Shown one piece after another: positions 16,581 through 23,579 of a stretch of DNA of 35,005 nucleotides. The notes below the pieces were generated by a model that was not told the origin of the DNA, searched no databases, and saw only the letters and a program-made list of their open reading frames with translations. Each line of letters begins with the position of its first letter. Within the stretch, counting starts at the first letter, position 1. The position numbers and the translations under genes were made by a program. This DNA comes from a virus: positions 1 through 35,005 of the IMG/VR virus record IMGVR_UViG_3300033145_001664; one strand, written 5' to 3'.

Positions 16581-17267
16581 ATGAGCAAAAAAGTAGAAAC
16601 AATAGAAGTTAAAGCCGTAGACGTTTATGGAGAATGTCTCGGAGATTCAGTGAACAGTGTATTATCGAAAGAAAGAGTTAAACCAAAAGGTTATGTTGAG
16701 ATTTTTGAGGAAGGTAAAGACGGCAAGAAAAAACTTGTTGGAAGACATAATCTTGTACTATATATTGGTAGAGAATGGATAGCTGAAAGAATTGTTGCAA
16801 TAAACAATTCTTCGGTAACACCAAACTATGATGAATATATAACATGGTTTGGACTTGGGGACGGAGGTGTAATACCAGGAGATCCATTTAATCCTTCTTC
16901 ACCAATCATAACCGATACAGATTTAGCAGCTAGGATAATGATTAATGCAACAGATTCGTCTGCTGCAGATTATCATACTGTTGCTGCTGGTTATCCAGAA
17001 GAAGGTTATTATAAAGTACCATTCGATACAGTTGATTTTGAGCAAGATGCACAAAACGACGACGCATGGGTAGTACTAAAAATTACTGTGACAGTTGGAA
17101 TTGATGATGCCAACGGAAGTCAATTAAGTGAAGCAGGATTGTTTACTGCTGCTTCCAGCGCAGGCGGGTATAGTGGAAATTTTAATATTTTTTCAAGAGT
17201 TACTTTCCCATCAATTGTCAAAACAATTGACCGCCGAATTATATTTAACTGGTTCTTATATGTATAA
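16581..17267 (+). CDS. Tail-associated structural protein
   Basis: 228 residues without catalytic motifs. It carries KGYVEIFEEGKDGKKKLVGR (36-55), LYIGREWIAERIVA (60-73), ITWFGLGDGG (88-97), and a strand-rich C-terminus (LSEAGLFTAASS, then FNIFSRVTFPSIVKT to FNWFLYV). This pattern matches proteins I associate with tail genes of large myoviruses, here just before the sheath. It may be a tail completion or decoration protein; exact role unknown. AAAGGATGATAATATC precedes the ATG. Confidence 0.55.
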   Translation: MSKKVETIEVKAVDVYGECLGDSVNSVLSKERVKPKGYVEIFEEGKDGKKKLVGRHNLVLYIGREWIAERIVAINNSSVTPNYDEYITWFGLGDGGVIPGDPFNPSSPIITDTDLAARIMINATDSSAADYHTVAAGYPEEGYYKVPFDTVDFEQDAQNDDAWVVLKITVTVGIDDANGSQLSEAGLFTAASSAGGYSGNFNIFSRVTFPSIVKTIDRRIIFNWFLYV

Positions 17268-17288
17268 AATTGAAGATCATTTTCAATT
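17268..17288 (+). terminator. Weak hairpin before the sheath gene
   Basis: AATTGAA, 7-base loop, TTCAATT, directly after the preceding stop. AT-rich and without a T-run; a weak terminator or spacer structure. The rest of the 100-base gap holds only purine-rich sequence and the sheath GGAGGAG site. Confidence 0.3.
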
Positions 17289-17367
17289 ATAGACCTGGAG
17301 AGAAAGGAAGATAAAGAATAGAGTTTAATTAAAAACTAGAGAAATTAAAATAGGAGGAGTACGAGAT

Positions 17368-19317
17368 ATGGCAAATGTATCTCCAGGTGTTTACACCAAA
17401 ATTATCGACCTGTCTCAATTCGTGCAAGCTGTACCATCAACAATTGGTTTTATTGCTGCATTAACAGAGAAGGGAGAAGACAACAAACTTAGATTTATAG
17501 GATCCCGAGCAGATTTTATTTCAGAATTTGGGGAACCAAACATTTCAACTTATGGGAAGAATTATGGACAAGGTCCTTATTGTTCTTATAACTACCTTGG
17601 TGAATCTGGCGCTCTTTATTTCATGAGAGTAATGTCAGATAATGCCGCGTTTGCAAACATGAGAATTGATGCAACTATAGGCGCTACTGATACGACTGCA
17701 GGTTATTCAATTACATTTGTAGAAGGTATGAATACTACAACTGAATTTGGTACTAACTTAGCACAATCAGGAACTACATATCCAATTGCTTTCTTGAGAC
17801 CAATTGGTCGTGGTCAATGGTACAACAAGTTGGGGGTTAGAATTACTGAAGTATCAAACCCAACATTGTGGGATCAATATATCATGGATGTTTATGAAAG
17901 ACAATCAGATGGTCAAGATGTTATTATTGAATCATTTGAAATTTCATTCGATCCTCAAGCAAGAGATAATGCAGGTGAATCATTATGGATTGTTGATGTC
18001 CTTGAACTTTATTCATCAGTGCTTCGTGCAGAGATGTTTATAAGTGAATCACTTGGAACATATTCTGCTGGTTATGAAGAAAATATTCGTGTTTATGACA
18101 AGGATATTGGAACAGTAACTGTTGTAGAAACAGGTGGAGCAGCAACAATTTCAGATAACAAACAGGACTTTAGCGATTGGGAATCAGCTGCTGGTCCTGC
18201 TGAATATGTTGTAACTGTAAAAGACGCAAAAGGAAATGAACTATGGGGTTGGTTAGGAGCTGCAGGTGGAACAGATGACGAACTGTGTGCAGTTTATGAA
18301 GACAGAATGTTGACTAGTCAATCATGGAATGGTAGTACTACAAGTTTTGATCCTACTACAGAAGTAGATTATAGAATAAAAAAATCATATGGTTCTGTTG
18401 CTACCGCTTTTACATCATCTGAACCTGTACCATTAAGAAAGGGATCAGAAGGCGATCTTTTACAAGCTGATGGTTCATTAGATACTGCTGAAGCAACACT
18501 GCTTCTAAATCAAGCATACTCAGGTATTATTGATGATACAGTTCTTGACAATGAAAATACTTACTTCTCAATGGTATTTGATTGTGGATATCCATCTGAT
18601 GTTAAAACAGCAATCAGTACTTTATGTCAAACAAGACGTGACTGTGTCGGTATTCTTGACAATGGTGATAATGCTACTGTTACATTAGCACTCGCAGCAA
18701 GAAACGACACTAACACATTTAATAATTACTTTGTTGCACTTTACGAAGAATATAATAAAGTGTATGATTCATTTACAGGACAAGATATGTGGATTTCACC
18801 AGTATATCATATGTCCTACATTCTGCCAAGAAACGATACTGTTGCTGAACTTTGGTTTGCAGCAGCTGGTTTCAACAGAGCAGCAATTGATACAATTAAA
18901 GATTTGAGATTCAATCCAAGACTTGGTGAGAGAGATCAAATGTACTTGAAGCAATTAAATCCGATTGTGAAATTCAATCCTGGATATGTTGTTTGGGGTC
19001 AGCTGACTTCTCAAGCAAAAGCAAGCGCTTTACAAGACTTGAACATTGTTCGACTTGTACTTTATATCAAGAGAGCATTTGAGGACTTTTGTAAGTTCTT
19101 CATCTTTGAACAGAATGATGAAATTACATGGTCACTTGTTGCAGGTCAACTTGTAGAATTTCTTGAAGTTATCAGAAAGAAACGTGGTCTTTACAACTAC
19201 TCAGTAGAAGTAGGGGCAACTGATTATGAAAGAAAAACCAAGAAATTCCATGTTAATGTAACTCTTGAACCTACTAGGGCTGTAGAGCAGATACAACTTA
19301 ACTTTTTTATAGTTTAA
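17368..19317 (+). CDS. Contractile tail sheath protein
   Basis: 649 residues, close to the T4 gp18 length. It polymerises around the tail tube and contracts on infection. The N-terminus has the sheath signature VSPGVYTKIIDLSQF (4-18) and STIGFIAALTEKGEDN (25-40). The C-terminal sheath domain includes LRFNPRLGERDQMYLKQLNP (about 512-531), LVLYIKRAFEDFCKFFIFEQ (566-585) and ends TLEPTRAVEQIQLNFFIV, the usual C-terminal strand that links subunits. GGAGGAGTACGAG is a strong ribosome site. It is normally next to the tube gene; here a homing endonuclease and a minus-strand operon lie between them. Confidence 0.93.
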   Translation: MANVSPGVYTKIIDLSQFVQAVPSTIGFIAALTEKGEDNKLRFIGSRADFISEFGEPNISTYGKNYGQGPYCSYNYLGESGALYFMRVMSDNAAFANMRIDATIGATDTTAGYSITFVEGMNTTTEFGTNLAQSGTTYPIAFLRPIGRGQWYNKLGVRITEVSNPTLWDQYIMDVYERQSDGQDVIIESFEISFDPQARDNAGESLWIVDVLELYSSVLRAEMFISESLGTYSAGYEENIRVYDKDIGTVTVVETGGAATISDNKQDFSDWESAAGPAEYVVTVKDAKGNELWGWLGAAGGTDDELCAVYEDRMLTSQSWNGSTTSFDPTTEVDYRIKKSYGSVATAFTSSEPVPLRKGSEGDLLQADGSLDTAEATLLLNQAYSGIIDDTVLDNENTYFSMVFDCGYPSDVKTAISTLCQTRRDCVGILDNGDNATVTLALAARNDTNTFNNYFVALYEEYNKVYDSFTGQDMWISPVYHMSYILPRNDTVAELWFAAAGFNRAAIDTIKDLRFNPRLGERDQMYLKQLNPIVKFNPGYVVWGQLTSQAKASALQDLNIVRLVLYIKRAFEDFCKFFIFEQNDEITWSLVAGQLVEFLEVIRKKRGLYNYSVEVGATDYERKTKKFHVNVTLEPTRAVEQIQLNFFIV

Positions 19318-19332
19318 TATCAATAGGTTATA

Positions 19333-19359
19333 GACTTTTGATAAATTATTTATCAAGTC
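19333..19359 (+). terminator. Hairpin after the sheath gene
   Basis: TTGATAAA (19338-19345), 3-base loop, TTTATCAA (19349-19356), with an outer GAC/GTC pair and a TT bulge. AT-rich with no T-run behind it. It could end or stabilise the sheath transcript. Confidence 0.4.
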
Positions 19360-19374
19360 AACAACTTGAGTTGA

Positions 19375-19418
19375 TTGCCTCCTTTTCTTAGAACAAAATA
19401 TAAAAGAAAAGGAGGCAA
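19375..19418 (+). promoter_or_regulatory. 15-bp hairpin sequestering the endonuclease ribosome site
   Basis: Left arm TTGCCTCCTTTTCTT (19375-19389), 14-base loop, right arm AAGAAAAGGAGGCAA (19404-19418), perfectly paired. The right arm contains the AAGGAGG of the GTG at 19425. Transcripts reading in from the sheath would hide it, while a transcript starting in the loop would expose it. Similar hairpins limit expression of the T4 homing endonuclease I-TevI. Confidence 0.7.
19388..19405 (+). promoter_or_regulatory. TTAGAACAAA motif, copy 8, in the hairpin loop
   Basis: Reads TTAGAACAAAATATAAAA (full consensus), 37 bases before the GTG at 19425. Most of it forms the loop of the hairpin that hides the ribosome site. 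Confidence 0.55.
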
Positions 19419-19424
19419 CTTTTC

Positions 19425-20384
19425 GTGCGAAAAAATTCTGAAATATGTTTAATTTGTGGTAAAACTAATTTTAAAAATGCTAACAGTTTTACTAAACATT
19501 TGAGAGTTCATAAAATATCTACTAAAAATTATTATTTATTTTATATTGATCATAATGCAGGTATTTGTAAAGTCTGTGAAAAAGAAGTAAAATTTCATAA
19601 TATTGATAATGGATTTCCTAACCTTTGTAGGGTTTGTAATAATAAAAGAAATCCAAAAAGAATACAAAAAATAAAAGAAACTAATATAAGAAAGTATGGA
19701 GTTGAGAATGTCTCTCAAGTAGAAGAATTTAAAGAAAAGAGAAAACAAACAAATCTAAAAAGATTTGGAGTTGAGTATTCTCATCAAAATCCAGATATTA
19801 TGAAAAAATGTTTAGATACGTGGAGTAAAAAATATGAAGGAGGACATCCAGGAAGAGACCCACAAGTAAAAGAAAAGAAAAAGAAAACATGGCAAGAAAA
19901 ATATGGAGTTGATCATGTTTTTCAAAAAGGTCCAATCCGAGAAAAACGAGATAAAACATGTAAAGAAAAATTTGGGAGTAAATATCCAATGTGTAATTTA
20001 CAAGTTCGAAAGAAATTTGAAAAAAGCATGATTGAACAATATGGAGAAAAACATGCTTTACTAGTCCTAGAAATAGTAGAAAAAGTTTCTGGAGAAAATC
20101 ACTATAATTGGTTAGAGGATAGAGAGCAACGATTTGCTCCATACACAGAAAAATTTTTTGATGGAGATTTTCGTGAGCAAATTAGAAAAGAACAAAAAAA
20201 TATTAACCCTATGTCAGGTGACACGTTAGAAGAAAGTGCTCACCTTCATCATATAGATTATGATAAAACAAATGATAGTAGAGAAAATTTAATCTTTTTA
20301 AATCAGAGTAATCATTTTAAAACAAATACTAATCGAGAACATTGGAAAGAACTTTTGAAACAAATTAATCAATTATATATTTAA
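19425..20384 (+). CDS. HNH homing endonuclease with zinc finger and repeat region
   Basis: 319 residues, GTG start chosen by the AAGGAGG 9 bases upstream. A free-standing mobile DNA endonuclease. N-terminus: a C2H2-like finger C8-x2-C11-x13-H25-x3-H29 and a second pair set CKVC (48-51) / CRVC (68-71). Residues ~89-220: about five tandem copies of a roughly 23-residue repeat with cores RKYGVENVSQ, KRFGVEYSHQ, EKYGVDHVFQ, EKFGSKYPM and EQYGEKHALL, the DNA-binding repeat common in such enzymes. C-terminus: HNH motif HLHHIDYDK (273-281), N283, ENLIFL and NHF (296-298). The usual CxxC before the HNH is missing. Codon use is more A-rich than the sheath gene, fitting independent acquisition. Confidence 0.85.
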   Translation: MRKNSEICLICGKTNFKNANSFTKHLRVHKISTKNYYLFYIDHNAGICKVCEKEVKFHNIDNGFPNLCRVCNNKRNPKRIQKIKETNIRKYGVENVSQVEEFKEKRKQTNLKRFGVEYSHQNPDIMKKCLDTWSKKYEGGHPGRDPQVKEKKKKTWQEKYGVDHVFQKGPIREKRDKTCKEKFGSKYPMCNLQVRKKFEKSMIEQYGEKHALLVLEIVEKVSGENHYNWLEDREQRFAPYTEKFFDGDFREQIRKEQKNINPMSGDTLEESAHLHHIDYDKTNDSRENLIFLNQSNHFKTNTNREHWKELLKQINQLYI

Positions 20385-20387
20385 CCA

Positions 20388-20427
20388 AAAATAGACCTGG
20401 TTGGAGTAATCCTTCCAGGTCTATTTT
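20388..20427. terminator. Bidirectional terminator between convergent genes
   Basis: AAAATAGACCTGG (20388-20400) pairs perfectly with CCAGGTCTATTTT (20415-20427); inside, GGA/TCC close a GTAA loop. T-runs lie on both ends, so it can end transcription from the endonuclease side and from the minus-strand operon. Confidence 0.8.
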
Positions 20428-20433
20428 ACGTCA

Positions 20434-21144
20434 TTATATCTTTTCTATATTGGTAAAATGAAATATAAATTCAGGGGATATCATACTTCCATATTCAGTT
20501 AAACTACCTTCTTCAATAGAATCTAGTTTGTTTGTAGAAGATTTTTCAAAATATCCGCTAAAATATATTACATCATCATCGTTCATCTCTGCTATTGTCA
20601 TATACAATGCATTTCCGTTTTTAATAAGTGTGTTTGAAAACATATCTGATATCGTATTATTCCATGTTTTTATTTTTATATTTGTATTTGGAATTATGAT
20701 TGATAGATATGCATGACCTTCGCCAGTTGTTGCCATTTCTTCAATAATACCAACCCAATTTGAAACATTTCTAAATGCTCTTGTTTCTATACCTCGTTGT
20801 TTTCTAGCCTTTGATTTTAAAAGATCATTTTCAGCTTGTTGATATTGATTGGAATAGTTTTCAACTATTTCAATAAAGTTATTTTGATCTATAGGGTTTT
20901 CTATTTGAGATTGGTTTCGAATTTCTGACTGTAACATTGATTCATAGCTTTTAATATCTGATGAAGTATCACCACCTCCAAGAGCTATAATTAGAGTCAC
21001 TACTAACCATCCAAAACCAAAAATCCTAGAAATACTGCTATGCCCTTTTCGAAGAAGAAACCATGAAAATATTAGTGGTATAAATAAAATACCAAACCCC
21101 AACAAAACACTTACCTTACGATTTTCATTTATTATTTCTGTCAT
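20434..21144 (-). CDS. Two-TM membrane protein, accessory cassette
   Basis: 236 residues, last gene of the minus-strand operon. Two N-terminal membrane helices (about 11-31, VSVLLGFGILFIPLIFSWFL; 41-56), then a charged coiled coil (60-115) and a soluble beta domain (about 125-236) with NWVGIIEEMATTGEGHAYLS (129-148), YFSGYFEKSS and SLTEYGSMISPEFIFHFT. The helix pair and C-terminal segment resemble uncharacterised bacterial membrane proteins I recall, suggesting a host-derived gene. AAAGGAG lies well placed before the ATG, 17 bases after the preceding gene. Possibly envelope-directed; function unknown. Confidence 0.6.
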   Translation of the reverse strand: MTEIINENRKVSVLLGFGILFIPLIFSWFLLRKGHSSISRIFGFGWLVVTLIIALGGGDTSSDIKSYESMLQSEIRNQSQIENPIDQNNFIEIVENYSNQYQQAENDLLKSKARKQRGIETRAFRNVSNWVGIIEEMATTGEGHAYLSIIIPNTNIKIKTWNNTISDMFSNTLIKNGNALYMTIAEMNDDDVIYFSGYFEKSSTNKLDSIEEGSLTEYGSMISPEFIFHFTNIEKI

Positions 21145-21161
21145 TTTTAACTCCTTTTATT

Positions 21162-21677
21162 TTAGTGTTTGCTAATTCTGATGTATGGCAATCCTCCCCA
21201 GTCATTGTTTGCTTCAAGTTCATAAAAGAGTTCACCCCCCTCATCACCGTATTCAAAAAAGTATGCATAAGTCCCCTCATATTTTAACATAAGATCCAAC
21301 GCAACAGTTAAGTGATGTTGATCTCTTTTAAGCTCTTGTTCTTTATACATTTGCATATACCAAATACGAGTATCATATAGTTCTTTTACAGTGATATTAT
21401 TCTTTTTACAAAATTCTTCTGGATTGTCCTCATCAAAATAATAATCACCCATAGTATATCCATCACTCAATTTATTTATAAAACTTTGCATTATAGTTTT
21501 GGAAGTTTTGTTAACTATCATTGGAGTCTTACCTTCTGCATCGCTATAGATAGTTTTAGCAAAAATATCCTTTTTAATATACTTTGACACATCTTCTAAC
21601 CTTTTAATTTCATGTGGCCAAAATACAATAAATGAAGTTGAGCTAGAATTTGTTACAAAATCAAATTTGAATCTCAT
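21162..21677 (-). CDS. VTNSSS-box protein 2
   Basis: 171 residues beginning MRFKFDFVTNSSSTSFIV, the same box as the protein before it. The body (19-171) is unrelated in sequence to that partner: a basic helical part, an acidic segment (GYTMGDYYFDEDNPEEF) and a C-terminal stretch YFFEYGDEGGELFYELEAN then DWGGLPYIRISKH. I remember similar N- and C-terminal patterns in uncharacterised bacterial proteins but no function. Its ATG overlaps the previous stop by four bases (ATGA), so translation is coupled. Candidate substrate or partner of the radical SAM enzyme two genes upstream; inference. Confidence 0.7.
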   Translation of the reverse strand: MRFKFDFVTNSSSTSFIVFWPHEIKRLEDVSKYIKKDIFAKTIYSDAEGKTPMIVNKTSKTIMQSFINKLSDGYTMGDYYFDEDNPEEFCKKNNITVKELYDTRIWYMQMYKEQELKRDQHHLTVALDLMLKYEGTYAYFFEYGDEGGELFYELEANNDWGGLPYIRISKH

Positions 21678-22060
21678 CTATTTTCCCAACAGTCTTGAAT
21701 ATGTCCGACTGTAACGTCAGCGGATAATGCGTATTTGATTTTTGTTGCAACTCTTTCTTTAAAATCTGCTAGAGTTTCATTATCATGCATTTTGCTATAT
21801 GGCAAGCCAATCATCAAGCCACCATCGCCATAATCATCATAAGGACCAGATGAAGTTTGAAGGTCTGTACCTTGAATCAATATATCAATACATTCTTCCA
21901 TCTCACTTTTAGCTTCATCGAGAGATATAGGTTCTTCGGGATATTTTTTATTGATTTTTTCTAGGAGTTTAATAGTAATAACATCTTTTCCTAAATATGC
22001 CCCCATTACTATAAATGATGAAGAGCTTGAATTTGTTACGTGATCTAATTTGAATTTCAT
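21674..22060 (-). CDS. VTNSSS-box protein 1
   Basis: 128 residues beginning MKFKLDHVTNSSSSSFIV. I chose the ATG at 22060 rather than the one at 22093, because AAGGAGAAGTAAT lies just before it, starting right after the radical SAM stop, and because the box then starts at Met1 exactly as in protein 2. The body is acidic, with GPYDDYGDGGLMIGLPYSKM (about 73-92) and a helix FKERVATKIKYAL. Twelve bases separate it from the radical SAM gene. A modified or processed N-terminus is a possible role of the box; not established. Confidence 0.7.
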   Translation of the reverse strand: MKFKLDHVTNSSSSSFIVMGAYLGKDVITIKLLEKINKKYPEEPISLDEAKSEMEECIDILIQGTDLQTSSGPYDDYGDGGLMIGLPYSKMHDNETLADFKERVATKIKYALSADVTVGHIQDCWENR

Positions 22061-22071
22061 ATTACTTCTCC

Positions 22072-23058
22072 TTATAATCCTAATGGGCAACAATCTCTTT
22101 TATTGTCCAGTATTGTTCTGAATTTTTCGAACGGTTCTGCATTAACCCATATTTTATGTAAACTATCTTCAATTGGAATACTCCAATTTGATTCGTCTGC
22201 AAAACTGCAAGGCATAAACTTCATATCCGGAGTTATATATGCTGACATTCTTGCTGCCTCACATGTATCAAGAGCTGCTTTTTGTAGTCTTGATGCTTTT
22301 CCATATCTCATTACATGATTTACAAGACAGCTATCCATTCCAATTTTGAATTTAGATTTAGGAGTGAATGTCACAGAAGCAAAATCTTTTAGTTGACCTG
22401 TAGTTGGAACCCAATCAATCCTTTTTCCAGCACCTTGAGGTTTAAATAAAAGAAAAATTACAGCATTTAAACTAGATATATCAAAATCCCATATACCAGG
22501 ATTTCGCCCTTGAACTATATTGAAACATTTATCAAAACTTTCCTTTGAGAATATTTGATGAATGTTTGTTTTGACTCCGCCTTTGATTAATCTGTCAATA
22601 GCTTCGTATGTATATGGTTGTTCATAATCTGAAACTGCAACAGCACCACACATTTTTGATATTTCAATTTGTTCATCAGTTATATCAATTCCGCTTGTTG
22701 TATAGTTTGGCACAACATTTTTCGATCTGCAATATTCGACTATTTCTTTGAAGTTCTCATGATGATTTGGATCGCCCCTGCCTCCGAGTGCAACCTGATT
22801 AACATGATAGAACGTTTCATCAATAATCTTTTTGAAGTCTGACAGCGGCATATTAAGGCGATCAGTATGTCCCTGATAACAGAATGTACATTTATGCTTG
22901 CAAGTGCCCATGACACCAATATCGAGCAGAGACGCCATTTGCATAACGAATGGGTCATCATGTCCATTGATCCCTCTTGTTACTTCAAGTCCAGTAGTGG
23001 TATTAAATAGAATTTCATATTTATCATTCTTAAATGATTTGTCAAATTTTAAAATCAT
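22072..23058 (-). CDS. Radical SAM protein with SPASM-like C-terminus
   Basis: 328 residues. It has the radical SAM cluster motif C53-x3-C57-x2-C60 (MGTCKHKCTFCYQG), a GGxGDP motif (92-97) for SAM binding, and late cysteines C244, C266, C284, C323 and C324 in a SPASM/twitch arrangement (CEAARMSAYITPDMKFMPCS; ending RDCCPLGL) expected to hold an auxiliary Fe-S cluster. SPASM enzymes usually modify ribosomal peptides or proteins. Translationally coupled to the gene before it (ATGA overlap) and closely followed by two proteins with an identical Ser-rich N-terminal box, which are plausible substrates. It may also be an anaerobic enzyme-activating protein. Radical SAM call is firm; substrate unknown. 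Confidence 0.88.
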   Translation of the reverse strand: MILKFDKSFKNDKYEILFNTTTGLEVTRGINGHDDPFVMQMASLLDIGVMGTCKHKCTFCYQGHTDRLNMPLSDFKKIIDETFYHVNQVALGGRGDPNHHENFKEIVEYCRSKNVVPNYTTSGIDITDEQIEISKMCGAVAVSDYEQPYTYEAIDRLIKGGVKTNIHQIFSKESFDKCFNIVQGRNPGIWDFDISSLNAVIFLLFKPQGAGKRIDWVPTTGQLKDFASVTFTPKSKFKIGMDSCLVNHVMRYGKASRLQKAALDTCEAARMSAYITPDMKFMPCSFADESNWSIPIEDSLHKIWVNAEPFEKFRTILDNKRDCCPLGL

Positions 23059-23441
23059 AACTGCTTTAGTTCCTCACTTTCCTGGTTATCGGTTATTGGT
23101 TTTAATTCGTCTTCCTGTTCTTGTACAACCACTTCTACTTCTTCTGGTTCTTCAATAGTAGTTTCTGTCTCTGCAACTTCAACATCTTCTTGAACTTGCT
23201 CCATTGCATCTTCTACATTAACCTTGACTTTATTAACTATATCTGATAAGTTATCTTTTATATTGTTGAAGTTTTCTAATATTGTCTCTTCAACTGTTAT
23301 TTGTTCCTCAGCTACAATGTCATCTTGAGAAACAATTTCGATATTTGTGTCGCTATCATCACTATCGCCAAACCACATGAAACATAGAAACCCCCAAAAA
23401 ATAATTGACCCCAACCCAATTCCACCCGATTTACTTGCCAT
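23055..23441 (-). CDS. Single-TM acidic membrane protein, first gene of the minus operon
   Basis: 128 residues. A glycine-rich start and one membrane helix (about 8-25, IGLGSIIFWGFLCFMWFG) lead to a highly acidic, coiled-coil-like tail (28-128) full of Glu, Asp and Val repeats. GGAGG ten bases before the ATG is strong. It is the first gene of the minus-strand operon and overlaps the radical SAM start by four bases. It might anchor the system to the membrane; no family recognised. Confidence 0.55.
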   Translation of the reverse strand: MASKSGGIGLGSIIFWGFLCFMWFGDSDDSDTNIEIVSQDDIVAEEQITVEETILENFNNIKDNLSDIVNKVKVNVEDAMEQVQEDVEVAETETTIEEPEEVEVVVQEQEDELKPITDNQESEELKQL

Positions 23442-23476
23442 TTATAAAACGCCTCCTTATAAAAAATAGATAAGTT

Positions 23477-23506
23477 GTTTTATTTATTAGTTATTAATAT
23501 ATATAG
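23477..23506 (+). promoter_or_regulatory. Promoter-like element B (GTTTT-N9-TTATTAATATATATAG)
   Basis: Same 16-mer TTATTAATATATATAG and the same GTTTT nine bases before it as at 15475-15504. It lies in the 138-base divergent gap between the minus operon and the HAD gene, so it could serve the plus side or, being AT-rich, both sides. Confidence 0.4.
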
Positions 23507-23542
23507 ATCATTAAACTTTTATTGAACGACATGCCAAGATCT

Positions 23543-23560
23543 TTAGAACAAAATATAAAA
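23543..23560 (+). promoter_or_regulatory. TTAGAACAAA motif, copy 9
   Basis: Reads TTAGAACAAAATATAAAA (full consensus), 37 bases before the ATG at 23580, the same distance as at the endonuclease gene. ATCT and AGAT flank it and could pair. Confidence 0.55.
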
Positions 23561-23579
23561 CAGATGTACAGGTATTAGA

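Noticed and set aside
19399-19406. T4-type late promoter (TATAAATA) inside the TTAGAACAAA motif
   Set aside because: At the endonuclease gene a start about 12 bases below TATAAAAG would fall on the ribosome site itself, and the TATAAA part is missing in several copies while TTAGAACAAA is kept.
22061-22093. Upstream ATG at 22093 for VTNSSS-box protein 1
   Set aside because: It lies inside the radical SAM gene with no ribosome site, whereas AAGGAGAAG precedes the ATG at 22060 and gives the same N-terminus as the partner protein.
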